A stretch of 64,000 bases of DNA from positions 919,001-983,000 of the forward strand of contig NC_020059.1 in the NCBI RefSeq assembly GCF_000330885.1, in the 5' to 3' direction. Positions within the stretch are counted from its first letter, which is position 1. The number at the start of each line of letters is the position of its first letter. This stretch comes from Rhizobium tropici CIAT 899. Its GTDB lineage: Bacteria > Pseudomonadota > Alphaproteobacteria > Rhizobiales > Rhizobiaceae. Below, piece by piece: positions 27,344-36,600 of this stretch. Position numbers and translations under genes: made by a program. The notes under the pieces were generated by a model. It was not told the origin of the DNA. It saw only the letters and a list, made by a program, of their open reading frames with translations, and did not search any database.

Positions 27344-27787
27344 ATGGCAGCCGATCGAGACAGAACTTTGACCTCAGAGCAAGACAAGACGTCGGACAAG
27401 ACATCTCATAGTGATAGCGCTCTCTTTGCGCCCGTCGATCCATTCAAGGTCGGCATACAGGGATGTTGTCCGCGTTGCGGTCAAGGCAAGCTCTTCGATG
27501 GATTATTGTCGCTGAAGCCGCGCTGTGCCGCCTGCGATCTCGATTACGCCTTCGCCGATGCAGGCGATGGGCCAGCGGTCTTCGTCATCCTGATGGTCGG
27601 CTTTATCATCATCGGTTCGGTCTTGTGGATGCAGATCAATTATGCGCCGCCGATCTGGGTCTACATAGTGCTGTTCGCCCCGCTGACGATCATTCTTTCG
27701 CTATTGTCCCTGCGCTGGTGCAAGGGCATCCTGATCGCCCTGCAATATCGCAATAATGCAGCCGAGGGGCGCGTCCACCGTGACTGA
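27344..27787 (+). CDS. DUF983 family membrane protein
   Basis: A protein of about 147 residues with a zinc-ribbon-like N-terminal part, 'CCPRCGQGKLFDGLLSLKPRCAACDLDY' (four cysteines in CxxC pairs, plus one more), then two hydrophobic helices (VFVILMVGFIIIGSVLW and YIVLFAPLTIILSLLSL). This is the DUF983 pattern, a family regularly found in alphaproteobacterial cta loci next to surf1 and thought to aid oxidase assembly. No strong ribosome site is seen; ATG 27344 or TTG 27368 could be the start. Its end overlaps the surf1 start region. Confidence 0.82.
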   Translation: MAADRDRTLTSEQDKTSDKTSHSDSALFAPVDPFKVGIQGCCPRCGQGKLFDGLLSLKPRCAACDLDYAFADAGDGPAVFVILMVGFIIIGSVLWMQINYAPPIWVYIVLFAPLTIILSLLSLRWCKGILIALQYRNNAAEGRVHRD

Positions 27788-28541
27788 GTCCACAGTGCCT
27801 GTGCGCCGCGCCAATCCCTTGTGGCAGATCGCCAAGGCGCTGCTTCTGCTCGTTGCCTTCGTCATTCTGATCGGGCTCGGTACCTGGCAGGTCGAGCGAC
27901 TGCAGTGGAAGGAAGGTCTGCTGGCCGACATCGCTGCCCGCAAGGATGCACCCGCCATACCTTTGTCGGCGATCGAGACCGTGGCGGCATCCGGCGGCGA
28001 TATCGAATATCGCGTCGTCGCGGCGACGGGCCATTACCTCAACGACAAGGAGCGGCATTTCCTCGCCACCCAAGATGGCGATCCCGGCTATCACATCTAC
28101 ACGCCTTTGCAGCTCAACGATGGCCGCTTTATTTTCGTCAACCGAGGCTTCGTTCCCACCGAGGCGAAGGACCCCGAAAAGCGCAAGCAGGGTGAATTGA
28201 CCGGCGAACAGACGGTTACCGGTCTCGCTCGTGCGAAGCTCGTCGACCGGCCCGACGGCATGCCGGACAATGATCTCGGCAAGAACATCTTCTTCTGGAA
28301 GGATCTGGACGCCATGGCCTCCAGCATCGGCTTGCCGAAGGACAAGGTGCTGCCCTTCTTCATCGACGCCGACAAGACGCCCAATCCGGCGGGCCTGCCG
28401 ATCGGCGGCGTCACCATCGTCGATCTGCCGAACAATCACCTGCAATATGCGGTGACCTGGTATGGGCTGGCAGCGGCGCTGGCAGCGATCGTCGCCATAT
28501 CCTGGTGGCGCAAGCGCCATCCAGACGCACCCCGACAATAG
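27780..28541 (+). CDS. SURF1 family cytochrome oxidase biogenesis protein
   Basis: A membrane assembly factor for heme a insertion into subunit I, about 253 residues. It has an N-terminal helix 'LLLLVAFVILIGLGTWQVERLQWKEGLL' (the GxWQxxRxxWK motif is diagnostic), a periplasmic domain with 'VNRGFVPTEAKDP', and a C-terminal helix after 'LPNNHLQYAVTWYGLAAALAAI', where the NNHLxYAxTW motif is the second Surf1 signature. GTG 27780 overlaps the DUF983 stop as GTGACTGA; ATG 27756 is the alternative. Confidence 0.92.
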   Translation: MTESTVPVRRANPLWQIAKALLLLVAFVILIGLGTWQVERLQWKEGLLADIAARKDAPAIPLSAIETVAASGGDIEYRVVAATGHYLNDKERHFLATQDGDPGYHIYTPLQLNDGRFIFVNRGFVPTEAKDPEKRKQGELTGEQTVTGLARAKLVDRPDGMPDNDLGKNIFFWKDLDAMASSIGLPKDKVLPFFIDADKTPNPAGLPIGGVTIVDLPNNHLQYAVTWYGLAAALAAIVAISWWRKRHPDAPRQ

Positions 28542-28587
28542 AGGCATGCAATAGAATAGCTTCATTTCGATGAAATATTCGGCTAGA

Positions 28588-28632
28588 GCATGATCCCAAA
28601 AAGTGCGCAGAGGTTTTTGGATAAGACCATGC
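28588..28632. repeat. Rhizobiales-type palindromic intergenic repeat upstream of ispH
   Basis: GCATGATCCCAAAA... is mirrored by ...TTTTGGATAAGACCATGC, giving an imperfect 45-bp palindrome. Closely similar GCATGATC...AAAAGTG...GGTTTT...GATCATGC sequences are familiar as scattered intergenic repeats in rhizobial genomes. It lies 72 bases before the ispH ATG. A read-through frame from 28590 into ispH crosses it but is not a gene. Confidence 0.6.
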
Positions 28633-28703
28633 GTACTGAATGGAGCAGGCGGCAGGGCAGCCCTATCTATGGCTCAGCCATCGTCGCGCATTTCGGAAGA
28701 GAT

Positions 28704-29711
28704 ATGAACATAGCTGTTTCCAAACCTGACTTGACCATCCGGCTTTGCGGGCCGCGCGGCTTCTGCGCAGGCGTCGACCGCGCCATTCAGATCGTCGTTC
28801 TGGCACTGAAGGCCTATGGCGCGCCTGTTTATGTCCGCCACGAGATCGTCCATAACCGCTATGTCGTCGAAGGGCTGGAGGCCAAGGGCGCCATCTTCGT
28901 CGAGGAGCTGGACGAGATCCCGGCCGAGCATCGCGCCCAGCCTGTCGTCTTCTCCGCGCATGGCGTGCCGAAATCCGTGCCGGCCGATGCCGATGCGCGC
29001 AATCTCTTCTATCTCGATGCCACCTGTCCGCTGGTCTCGAAGGTGCACAAGCAGGCCATGCGCCACAATCGTCTCGGCCGCCACGTCGTGCTGATCGGCC
29101 ATGCCGGCCATCCGGAAGTAATCGGCACCATGGGCCAGCTGCCCGAAGGCGCTGTGTCGCTGATCGAAACGGTCGAGGATGCCGACGTCTACGAGCCCGC
29201 CGATCCCGACAATCTCGGCTTCGTGACGCAGACGACGCTCTCGGTTGACGATACCGCCGGCGTGATCGCGCGGCTGCAGGAGCGCTTCCCCAATCTGACT
29301 GCACCGGCTGCCGATTCGATCTGCTACGCCACCACCAACCGCCAGGAAGTGGTGAAGGAGGCCGCTCCCGGTTGCGATCTCTTCATCGTCGTCGGCGCGC
29401 CGAATTCCTCCAATTCCAAGCGTCTCGTCGAAGTGGCGCTCCGGGCGGGGGCGAAGAAATCGGTGCTTGTGCAACGCGCCTCGGAGATCGACTGGGACAG
29501 TATCGGCGATATCAGAACCGTCGGCCTCTCGGCTGGTGCATCTGCGCCAGAAGTCATCGTCAACGAGATCATCGAAGCGTTCCGCGCCCGCTATAATGCC
29601 GTGGTGGAACTTGCTGAAACTGTGAAGGAAACCGAGAATTTCCTCGTCAATCGCGAGCTTCGCAGTATAGAGCTGACGACAGCAGACATGGCTTTCGTCA
29701 ACGGCGAATAG
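28704..29711 (+). CDS. ispH: 4-hydroxy-3-methylbut-2-enyl diphosphate reductase
   Basis: Last enzyme of the MEP isoprenoid pathway, making IPP and DMAPP with a 4Fe-4S cluster. In the 335-residue protein the three cluster cysteines are Cys21 ([12 protein letters not shown]), the Cys in '[13 protein letters not shown]' (around 105) and the Cys in '[14 protein letters not shown]' (around 205). The catalytic Glu is in the 'PE..GT.GQ' block ([10 protein letters not shown]), and '[15 protein letters not shown]' binds substrate phosphate. ATG 28704 follows GGAAGAG. It lies in the surf1-ispH-thrB-rnhA order common in Rhizobiales. Confidence 0.95.
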   Translation: MNIAVSKPDLTIRLCGPRGFCAGVDRAIQIVVLALKAYGAPVYVRHEIVHNRYVVEGLEAKGAIFVEELDEIPAEHRAQPVVFSAHGVPKSVPADADARNLFYLDATCPLVSKVHKQAMRHNRLGRHVVLIGHAGHPEVIGTMGQLPEGAVSLIETVEDADVYEPADPDNLGFVTQTTLSVDDTAGVIARLQERFPNLTAPAADSICYATTNRQEVVKEAAPGCDLFIVVGAPNSSNSKRLVEVALRAGAKKSVLVQRASEIDWDSIGDIRTVGLSAGASAPEVIVNEIIEAFRARYNAVVELAETVKETENFLVNRELRSIELTTADMAFVNGE

Positions 29712-29744
29712 CCGACCCAAGGCGCTCAAGTTCAGGACTGTTTC

Positions 29745-30710
29745 GTGGCCGTTTATACCGATATTACCGAAGACGATTTGAAGTGGTTCCTGACCGAATA
29801 TGATGTCGGCGAGTTGCTCTCCTACAAGGGCATTGCCGAAGGCGTCGAGAATTCGAATTTCCTGCTGCACACGAGCCGCGATCCGCTGATCCTGACGCTT
29901 TACGAAAAGCGCGTCGACAAGGGCGATCTGCCGTTCTTCCTGGGGTTGATGCAGCACCTGGCGAGCCGTGGACTGTCCTGCCCGCTGCCTCTGCCGCGCC
30001 GCGACGGCGAATTGCTCGGCCATCTCTCCGGCCGTCCTGCCGCCCTGATCTCTTTCCTTGAGGGCATGTGGCTGCGCAAGCCCGAAGCGCATCATTGCCG
30101 CGAAGTCGGCAAGGCACTGGCCGCCATGCATATTGCCGGCGAGGGTTTCGAGATCCGTCGCTCGAATGCATTGTCGCTCGAGGGCTGGCAGGCGCTCTGG
30201 GAAAAATCAGAGGCACGCGCCGACGAAGTCGAAGCCGGCCTGCAGAACGAAATCCGCAGCGAACTCGATTTCCTTGGAAAGCATTGGCCGAAGAACCTGC
30301 CCGAAGGCGTCATCCATGCCGATCTCTTCCCGGACAATGTCTTCTTCTTGAGCGATACGCTGTCCGGCCTGATCGATTTCTATTTCGCCTGCAACGATCA
30401 GCTCGCCTACGATGTCTCGATCTGCCTGAATGCCTGGTGCTTCGAGAAGGATCACGCCTACAACATCACCAAGGGCATGGCGCTGCTCGAGGGCTATCAG
30501 AGCGTGCGGCCGCTGAGCACGGCCGAAATCGCCGCATTGCCGACGCTTGCCCGCGGCTCGGCCCTGCGCTTCTTCCTGACGCGCCTCTACGATTGGCTGA
30601 CGACCCCGGCCGGCGCGATGGTCACTAAGAAAGACCCGATCGAGTATCTGCGCAAGCTGCGCTTCCATCGCCAGATCGCCTCATCAGCCGAATATGGGCT
30701 GAAGGCATGA
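29745..30710 (+). CDS. thrB: homoserine kinase (ThrB of the APH-fold type)
   Basis: Phosphorylates homoserine in threonine synthesis. The 321-residue protein belongs to the aminoglycoside-phosphotransferase-like ThrB type found in rhizobia and pseudomonads, not the GHMP type. Visible are '[23 protein letters not shown]' near the N terminus, the lysine of 'LTLYEKRVD', and the catalytic loop '[13 protein letters not shown]' (HxDxxxxN, around residue 190), then '[15 protein letters not shown]'. GTG 29745 is the start. Its stop overlaps the rnhA ATG. The next enzyme, thrC, is in the window at 49012. Confidence 0.94.
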   Translation: MAVYTDITEDDLKWFLTEYDVGELLSYKGIAEGVENSNFLLHTSRDPLILTLYEKRVDKGDLPFFLGLMQHLASRGLSCPLPLPRRDGELLGHLSGRPAALISFLEGMWLRKPEAHHCREVGKALAAMHIAGEGFEIRRSNALSLEGWQALWEKSEARADEVEAGLQNEIRSELDFLGKHWPKNLPEGVIHADLFPDNVFFLSDTLSGLIDFYFACNDQLAYDVSICLNAWCFEKDHAYNITKGMALLEGYQSVRPLSTAEIAALPTLARGSALRFFLTRLYDWLTTPAGAMVTKKDPIEYLRKLRFHRQIASSAEYGLKA

Positions 30711-31147
30711 AGCACGTCGATATTTTTACCGATGGCGCCTGCTCCGGCAATCCCGGACCTGGCGGCTGGGGGGCGGTGCTTCGCTATGGCGAGGTGGAGA
30801 AGGAGCTTTCCGGCGGCGAGGCGGAGACGACCAACAACCGCATGGAGCTGATGGCGGCGATCTCGGCGCTATCAGCCCTGAAGAGCCCATGCGAGGTCGA
30901 TCTCTATACCGATAGCGTCTACGTCAAGGACGGCATCACCAAGTGGATTTTCGGCTGGAAGAAGAACGGCTGGAAGACCGCAGACAAGAAGCCGGTGAAG
31001 AATGCCGAGCTTTGGCAGGCGCTGGACGAAGCCTATAACAGGCACAAGGTGACGCTGCACTGGGTCAAGGGCCATGCGGGACACCTGGAGAATGAGCGGG
31101 CCGACGAGCTGGCGCGCAAGGGCATGGAGCCATTTAAGCGGAAGTAG
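30707..31147 (+). CDS. rnhA: ribonuclease HI
   Basis: Cleaves RNA in RNA-DNA hybrids. The 146-residue protein has the full carboxylate set Asp9 ([17 protein letters not shown]), Glu47 (NNRMELMAA), Asp69 (YTDSVYV) and Asp133 (NERADELA), with the active-site His in '[12 protein letters not shown]'. The basic protrusion '[20 protein letters not shown]' is present, as in E. coli RNase HI. The ATGA overlap with thrB indicates coupling. Confidence 0.97.
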   Translation: MKHVDIFTDGACSGNPGPGGWGAVLRYGEVEKELSGGEAETTNNRMELMAAISALSALKSPCEVDLYTDSVYVKDGITKWIFGWKKNGWKTADKKPVKNAELWQALDEAYNRHKVTLHWVKGHAGHLENERADELARKGMEPFKRK

Positions 31148-31228
31148 AACCTTCTATCGTCCGCTCGCGCGATACGCAGCCGCTTTTAGGCCCGCAAGCA
31201 TTGGACCGCCAACCGACAAGGATGCATA

Positions 31229-31729
31229 ATGGAAATCCGCCCAGAGCAGCCGGGAGACGCCGAAGCGATCCGCCGTACAACGAAGATAGCCTTCGCCTCG
31301 ATGAAGCACAGCAGTCAAACCGAAGCGCAAATCGTCGATGCTCTTCGCAATGCTGAGGCGCTGACGATTTCTCTCGTGGCGATCGAGGACGGAGACGTCG
31401 TCGGACATATCGCTTTCTCGCCGGTTACGATCGATGGAAAAGATTGCGGCTGGTATGGGCTTGGCCCGCTCTCCGTGACGCCTAGTCGCCAGAAACACGG
31501 CATTGGCGGTGCGCTTGTTCGCGAAGGTCTTTCTCGTCTGGCGAATATCGATGCCAAAGGCTGCGTCGTTCTTGGTGATCCGGATTACTACAAGCGTTTC
31601 GGTTTCGACAATGATCCCGGCCTGGTGCTCGATGGAGTGCCTGCCAGGTATTTCATGAGGCTGGTCCTGAATGGGGGCGCCGTGCTCTCGGGACGCGTCG
31701 ACTATCATGAGGGCTTCAACGCGACTTGA
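31229..31729 (+). CDS. GNAT N-acetyltransferase, YhbS-like
   Basis: A 166-residue acetyltransferase with 'MEIRPEQPGDAEAIRRTTKIAF' at the start, 'YGLGPLSVTPSRQKHGIGGALVREGL' (about 83-107, the acetyl-CoA loop as QKHGIG) and 'CVVLGDPDYYKRFGFDN' near the end. This is the layout of YhbS-type GNATs; the substrate is unknown. It begins the stretch of accessory genes after rnhA and is convergent with the YiiX-like gene. Confidence 0.85.
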   Translation: MEIRPEQPGDAEAIRRTTKIAFASMKHSSQTEAQIVDALRNAEALTISLVAIEDGDVVGHIAFSPVTIDGKDCGWYGLGPLSVTPSRQKHGIGGALVREGLSRLANIDAKGCVVLGDPDYYKRFGFDNDPGLVLDGVPARYFMRLVLNGGAVLSGRVDYHEGFNAT

Positions 31730-31779
31730 TGCTGGCTGTGACCGGAGCGGACAGCAGGACTTTCCCACGCTCATAGCCA

Positions 31780-32445
31780 TCAAAGCGGATAGTTCGAATA
31801 GATCATCTTGAGACTTGGATCATTGGCGATGCTGACCGGAGTGACCAGGCTCTGGTTGAGAATATATCGGTAGCACTGATCGAAATCAAAACCGCGCTCC
31901 GTGCATTCGCTGTCGCGCTTCCATCGCGACTGGGCCAGCTTTCTGACAAGCATATTGTCGATGTTCAGCTCCGATATTTTCTGCACCTTGCCGATCTCCA
32001 TACCTACGGCCTTGTAGGCGAGATAGGGCAATTCGCTGCAGTAGATCGCGTCGTTGTTGAAGGAGAAGAAAAGGTCGTAGGGTTTGCCGTAAAGCGTGCG
32101 GGAGTAGGATATGAGCCGCTGCGCCATCTCTGGCGTGAGGCGCTGATCGCGATATATCGCTGCCCGCTTCAGCAAGCCGCGACTGACCCATGCGTTTAGC
32201 GGCGTTTCTTTGACCTTCTCTGCGGCCTCAATGACTGTGATGGTACCGTGGTCATTCTTTATGATACCCATATGCGAAAAGGTCGAACCGGTCGCGAATA
32301 TGATGGCGCTTGATTGATTGCTGGTCGATGTCTGAAAAATCAGATCACCATCCCTAAGCGGCGGATAATCGCCACCAGCAGTGGCATAGAGTGTTCCTGC
32401 AATAAGACAGGCGCACAGGATCGCGACGGCTATCAGCTTCTTCAT
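31780..32445 (-). CDS. secreted YiiX/YebB-like NlpC/P60 cysteine hydrolase
   Basis: A 221-residue protein with a signal peptide (MKKLIAVAILCACLIAGTLYATAGG) and a permuted papain-like fold of the YiiX family. The permuted order is visible: 'LRDGDLIFQTSTSNQSSAIIFATGSTFSHMGII' holds the catalytic His first (SHMGI, around residue 59), 'VIEAAEKV' follows, and the catalytic Cys comes later in 'DAIYCSELPYLAYKAV' (around 134). Family members cleave cell-wall peptides or lipids in the periplasm. ATG 32445 after GGGGATGG is preferred to 32475. Confidence 0.82.
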   Translation of the reverse strand: MKKLIAVAILCACLIAGTLYATAGGDYPPLRDGDLIFQTSTSNQSSAIIFATGSTFSHMGIIKNDHGTITVIEAAEKVKETPLNAWVSRGLLKRAAIYRDQRLTPEMAQRLISYSRTLYGKPYDLFFSFNNDAIYCSELPYLAYKAVGMEIGKVQKISELNIDNMLVRKLAQSRWKRDSECTERGFDFDQCYRYILNQSLVTPVSIANDPSLKMIYSNYPL

Positions 32446-32585
32446 GCCATCCCCGGCACCCATTGAAGTTTTCAATCAATTTGGCTTCTTGACGGAATAT
32501 CTCTCGCTCAAAGATGGCATCTGAAAGGCCGGCCGCAAAACAGATGAGGATTTGGCGGCATCCCAGCGAGCATCATCGAACTCGA

Positions 32586-33476
32586 TCAAGTCAGGATGTA
32601 ATCGAGCGCGCTTCTCACTCTCGGCTTTTCGGAGACGGGCAATGGCAAGATCGGGCGCGGGGGATCGACCCTGCAAAGATCCAGCGCTTCGGCAATCGCA
32701 AACATGACGCGGAAGCTGCCGAACTCCTTGAACAGGCTCCACAGCGGCTGGAATTTTTGATCGAGCCGTTCGGCTTCAGCGGCGTCACCGGCTTGAGCAG
32801 CCCGTGTGAGCGCCAGCGCCTCGGCGGGCAGGAGGCCGGCGACCACGCTGTACCAGGCGTCGGCGCCGGCCAGCAGCCCGGCTGTCGCTCCCCAATCGCC
32901 GCTATAGCCGATGGCGAAACCCTTTGGCGTTTCCTGACGCAGACGCCCCATCTCCCCCTCGAAATCGCCTCCTTGCGGTAGAGGCATCTTTACCGCCACG
33001 ATATTCGTCACCTTTGCCAGGCGGGCAATCAGACCATCGCTGAATGTGAATTTCGTCGTGCCGGGATTGTTGTAGATGCAGAGCGGCAGCTCGCCGGCCT
33101 CCCCGACTGCTGCAAAGTGCTGATAGACCTCTTCCTCCGTGAGTGGAGTATAGGATACGGGGGCCAGCAGCAGCCCATCCGCACCAGACGCCTTGGCATC
33201 GCGCGCCAATGCCTGTGCTTCGTCGGTTCGCAGCGCTCCAACCCCAACGATGACGGGGATCTTGCCGCCGACGCTGGTTGTTGCGGCCTGTACGGCCCGC
33301 CGGCGCTCGTCGCGTGACAGGAAGGCGTAGCCGCCCGTACTACCGAGCAACCCGATGGAATCAGCGCCGGCCAGTTGGATGCGTTCGAGCAGGCGGGCAA
33401 ACACTACAATATCGACGTGTCCGGAAGCATCGGTCGGGGTAATCGGAAAGGCCGAAAGGCCAGTAAAGAGCGTCAC
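32586..33476 (-). CDS. dihydrodipicolinate synthase family aldolase
   Basis: A 296-residue TIM-barrel protein of the DapA/NanA superfamily. 'GLLGSTGGYAFLSRDERR' (around 42-59) is the pyruvate-binding GTTGE-like block with a changed last part. The Tyr in 'LCIYNNPGTTKF' (around 137) and the Schiff-base Lys in 'IVAVKMPLPQGG' (around 164) are present. The altered GSTGG block and lone location argue against lysine-pathway DapA; a sugar-acid or amino-acid aldolase is as likely. It is the downstream neighbour of the lysE/lysG pair. Confidence 0.82.
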   Translation of the reverse strand: MTLFTGLSAFPITPTDASGHVDIVVFARLLERIQLAGADSIGLLGSTGGYAFLSRDERRRAVQAATTSVGGKIPVIVGVGALRTDEAQALARDAKASGADGLLLAPVSYTPLTEEEVYQHFAAVGEAGELPLCIYNNPGTTKFTFSDGLIARLAKVTNIVAVKMPLPQGGDFEGEMGRLRQETPKGFAIGYSGDWGATAGLLAGADAWYSVVAGLLPAEALALTRAAQAGDAAEAERLDQKFQPLWSLFKEFGSFRVMFAIAEALDLCRVDPPRPILPLPVSEKPRVRSALDYILT

Positions 33477-33587
33477 GATTGTTTTCCTTCTCTGTCAGGC
33501 TCCGAACCGCGATAGCGCTCGAAAAGCAGAAGCTGAAATCGTCCTACGCTTAGCGGCGTGTGACTGTCCATGAATATGCCGCAGAAA

Positions 33588-34196
33588 TCATACTCCGCGC
33601 AGCAGCTTGGTGGCGATCATCCACATCGTTAGGGCAATGAGCGTTTCCAGAATGCGCCAGGACGCGGGTTTCGCAAAGATCGGCCTCAGCCACCTCGCGC
33701 CAAAGCCGAGCGAAAAGAAGAACAGGAAGGAGCCCGTCATGGCACCCGTCGCAAATGAAGCCTCGTTCCCCGGAAATCGGGTCGAGATCGTGCCGAGCAA
33801 TGCGACGGTATCGAGATAGACATGCGGGTTGAGCCAGGTGAGCGCCAGGCACATGACAAGCGTTTGCCGGAAGCTTGATGACTTCGCCTCTCCGGCAGCC
33901 AGCACAGCGGACGAACGAAAGGCGGAATAGAGGCTCCTGGCTCCGTACCAGATGAGGAAGGCTGCTCCAGCGTAGCGCATGACGGGATCGAGCCAGGGCA
34001 GCAGCGCGGAGATCTGGCGGAAGCTCGTCACCCCGAGCACGATCAGCGCTGCATCGGAAAGCGCGCATGCAAGGCACACGGCGAATACATGCTCGTTGCG
34101 AAGGCCCTGACGCAGGACGAAGGCGTTTTGCGCGCCGATCGCGACAATCAGGCTGAGCCCCATCATCAGGCCCGTCATATAAATCGAAAAATTCAT
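33588..34196 (-). CDS. LysE/ArgO family basic amino-acid exporter
   Basis: A 202-residue exporter with six hydrophobic segments. 'MGLSLIVAIGAQNAFVLRQGL' (about 12-32, with the GAQNAFVLRQG motif) marks the LysE/ArgO branch, which exports lysine or arginine, unlike the RhtB branch at 25253. 'CLALTWLNPHVYLDTVALLGTIS' is the second signature. It is divergent from a LysG/ArgP-type activator 100 bases away, the classical arrangement. Confidence 0.9.
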   Translation of the reverse strand: MNFSIYMTGLMMGLSLIVAIGAQNAFVLRQGLRNEHVFAVCLACALSDAALIVLGVTSFRQISALLPWLDPVMRYAGAAFLIWYGARSLYSAFRSSAVLAAGEAKSSSFRQTLVMCLALTWLNPHVYLDTVALLGTISTRFPGNEASFATGAMTGSFLFFFSLGFGARWLRPIFAKPASWRILETLIALTMWMIATKLLRGV

Positions 34197-34296
34197 CCTC
34201 GTCGAAATGCTCCAAAACCAGTGAGCATTTCCGGTATCGGCATATGAAGATTTAGGCTACTTAATGTTGCTAACCCTGATTAAGAAAAACTAATCC

Positions 34297-35196
34297 ATGC
34301 TCGATTATTCCGCTCTCCGTGCCGTTTCCATGGTCGTCCAGACCGGCAGCTTCGAAAAAGCGGCAGCCCTTCTCAACGTCACGCCTTCGGCCGTCTCGCA
34401 GCGGGTGAAGCAGCTTGAAGAACGCCTGGGCATCGTCCTGATCGTCAGGGGCAATCCCTGCACCGCGACGGAAAAGGGTGATTGGCTCTGCCGCCATATG
34501 GAGAATGTCGGCATGCTGGAAGACGAGCTGTTCGGACGTTTGCCGGCACTCGTCGATCCCCACGAGCCCAAACAACGGGTTACGCTTCACATTGCCACGA
34601 ATGCCGACAGTCTTGGGACGTGGTTCGTGGAAGCCATATCCGGTTTTGCCAAACGCTCTCCCTATCTGCTGAATATCGCCATCGACGACCAGGATCATAC
34701 CGCCGAATGGCTGCAGCGCGGGCGCGTGATCGCGGCCGTCACCGGCCTGGAAAAGCCGATCCAGGGATGCCGGCGCATCTCCCTCGGCGCACTTCGCTAC
34801 CATGCGACGGCAAGCCCCGCTTTCATTGCCCGGCATTTTTCAAAAGGTGTTACTCCGGAAGCGATCCAGAACGCGCCCGCCCTGACCTTCAACCAGAAGG
34901 ACAGGCTTCAAAGCCGCTGGATACGCCAGACATTCGGGGAGGATTTTGCCTATCCGAGCCACTGGCTGCCTTCGACACAAGGCTTCGTCGATGCCAGCCT
35001 TGCAGGCATGGGATGGGGCATGAATCCCATCCAGCTTGTGCGGGAGCATCTGGAGGCCGGGCGCTTGGTCGAGCTGATCCCCGACACGCCACTGGACACT
35101 CCATTATATTGGCAGGTGAATCGTCTCGCAGCCGACCGGATTGCGGAATTGACACGCGAAATCACTGCCACAGCCAAAGCCCATTTGTCAGCGTGA
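34297..35196 (+). CDS. LysR-family regulator, LysG/ArgP type
   Basis: A 299-residue activator that would switch on the neighbouring exporter when basic amino acids accumulate. The N-terminal winged helix 'LDYSALRAVSMVVQTGSFEKAAALLNVTPSAVSQRVKQLEERLG' covers about residues 2-45. The effector domain includes 'IATNADSLGTWFVEAISGF' (about 99-117), which in LysG/ArgP helps bind Lys or Arg. It is divergent from lysE. The 100-base gap is AT-rich and should hold both promoters and the LysG operator, but no sharp palindrome is seen. Confidence 0.9.
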   Translation: MLDYSALRAVSMVVQTGSFEKAAALLNVTPSAVSQRVKQLEERLGIVLIVRGNPCTATEKGDWLCRHMENVGMLEDELFGRLPALVDPHEPKQRVTLHIATNADSLGTWFVEAISGFAKRSPYLLNIAIDDQDHTAEWLQRGRVIAAVTGLEKPIQGCRRISLGALRYHATASPAFIARHFSKGVTPEAIQNAPALTFNQKDRLQSRWIRQTFGEDFAYPSHWLPSTQGFVDASLAGMGWGMNPIQLVREHLEAGRLVELIPDTPLDTPLYWQVNRLAADRIAELTREITATAKAHLSA

Positions 35197-35320
35197 GCTG
35201 TGCTCCGCGCTGAACGCGTTGCCATTCGCTTGGCTGCCGGAATGCAATGTTCGCGAATTGGTGCCTTGCCCGGTTGCCCTTTCCCTCTATGCTGCCGCCG
35301 ACTTCCAGGGAGATTGCCTT

Positions 35321-35629
35321 ATGATCCTGCATTGCGTTTTTCTTAGACTCAAGTCCGCCCTGACACAGGACGAGAAGGCGGCGCTCTTCGACTCCGTCGT
35401 CGCCCTACAGAAGGTCATCCCGGGCATTGTTGACGTGAAATATGGGCCGAACGTCTCGCCTGAGGGCCTGCATGGCGGCTTCGCCGATGGATTTGTCGTC
35501 ACCTTCGAGAGTGTCGAAGCGCGCGATGCCTATCTGGTGCATCCCGATCATGTCGCCGTCGGCGAGCGGATCGTTTCGTCCACGGACGGCGGTCTGGCCG
35601 GCCTGATGGTCTTCGATTTCAACGTTTAA
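35321..35629 (+). CDS. Dabb-domain (stress-responsive A/B barrel) protein
   Basis: A 102-residue single-domain protein with 'MILHCVFLRLKSALTQDEKAALFDSVVALQKVIPGIVDVKYGPNVSPEG', the dimeric alpha+beta barrel pattern of Dabb proteins. 'DAYLVHPDHVAVGERI' carries the conserved His. ATG 35321 after GGGAG begins the domain. The family has no single function. It is convergent with the zinc transporter operon. Confidence 0.8.
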   Translation: MILHCVFLRLKSALTQDEKAALFDSVVALQKVIPGIVDVKYGPNVSPEGLHGGFADGFVVTFESVEARDAYLVHPDHVAVGERIVSSTDGGLAGLMVFDFNV

Positions 35630-35678
35630 GCGGTGTGGTCGCAGGCAGTGTACGCCTGCGACCTCGATCGTTGAGCGA

Positions 35679-36581
35679 TCAGCTCGACTTAGCCATGGCT
35701 GTGGCGAGTTGATCAACGTTATAACGGAACATTTTTTCGTAAGTCGAAGCCGGTCCGCTGGCCTTTGACAGCGATTCGACATAGAGCTCACCACCAGGCT
35801 CGGCGCCGGTTGCCTTGGCGACCTGCTTGACGAGGCGCGGATCGTTCGAGTTTTCGAAGAAATAGGTCTTTACATGCTCGGTCTTGATCTGCTCGATCAG
35901 CTGGGCGACCTTGGCAGCCGAGGCTTCCGTCTCTGTCGAAAAGCCAATCGGAGCAAGGAAGTTTACCTTATATTCGCGGCCGAAATAGCCGAAGGCGTCA
36001 TGGCTCGTCAGCACCTTGCGGCGATCGTCGGCGATCTTGTCGAACTTGCTGTGGGCATAGGCATCAAGCTCGGTCAACACCTTGGTATAGCGCTCGGCAT
36101 TGGCCTTGAAGTCAGCCGCATCTGCCGGATCCGCCGCAGAAAGCGCCTTCTCGATATTGGCGACCCAGACCTTCACATTGACCGGGCTGTTCCAGACATG
36201 CGGATCGGTGACCGTCCTGCCGTCATCGACCATCGTGCGGGTGTTGATGCCGTCTGAGGCGACCATAGGCGTTCCCTTGTAGCCGGATGCGCTGATGAGC
36301 CGATCCATCCAGCCTTCCAGCCCTTCGCCGCTGACGAAGACGACCTTGGCGGCGTTCAGCGTTTTGGCATCGGCCGGTGAGGGCTCGAATTCATGGGGGT
36401 CGCCGTTCGGGCCGACGAGGCTCGACACCTTCACATGATCGCCGCCGACATGCTTGACCACATCGGCAAGCACGGTGAAGGACGCCACCACATTGAGGGT
36501 TTCGGCGGAAGCCGGTGCGGCGACGCCGAAGGCAACGAAGGCCGTTGCTGCCGCCGAGAGAAGCAGTCTCTGTTTGTTCAT
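35679..36581 (-). CDS. zinc ABC transporter substrate-binding protein, cluster A-I
   Basis: A periplasmic metal-binding protein, 300 residues, with a signal peptide cut after ASA26. Ligand positions can be read: His63 (GDPHEFEPSP), His128 (DPHVWNSP), His194 (TSHDAFGYF) and the acidic Glu269 of 'LYVESLSKASGPASTYEKM'. His rather than Glu at the third position points to zinc rather than manganese, as in ZnuA and AztC. There is no long His-rich loop. It is the last gene of a microprotein-ATPase-permease-SBP operon behind a Zur-like box. Confidence 0.92.
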   Translation of the reverse strand: MNKQRLLLSAAATAFVAFGVAAPASAETLNVVASFTVLADVVKHVGGDHVKVSSLVGPNGDPHEFEPSPADAKTLNAAKVVFVSGEGLEGWMDRLISASGYKGTPMVASDGINTRTMVDDGRTVTDPHVWNSPVNVKVWVANIEKALSAADPADAADFKANAERYTKVLTELDAYAHSKFDKIADDRRKVLTSHDAFGYFGREYKVNFLAPIGFSTETEASAAKVAQLIEQIKTEHVKTYFFENSNDPRLVKQVAKATGAEPGGELYVESLSKASGPASTYEKMFRYNVDQLATAMAKSS

Positions 36582-36600
36582 GCGAGTCTCCTTGTTCGGA

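Noticed and set aside
28674..30131. 485-codon minus-strand ORF opposite ispH and thrB
   Set aside because: It covers two essential metabolic genes with full catalytic motifs on the other strand, so it is a composition artefact.
32476..32742. Minus-strand ORF of 88 codons before the YiiX-like gene
   Set aside because: Mostly overlaps the DHDPS-family gene in another frame; no family pattern and no ribosome site.
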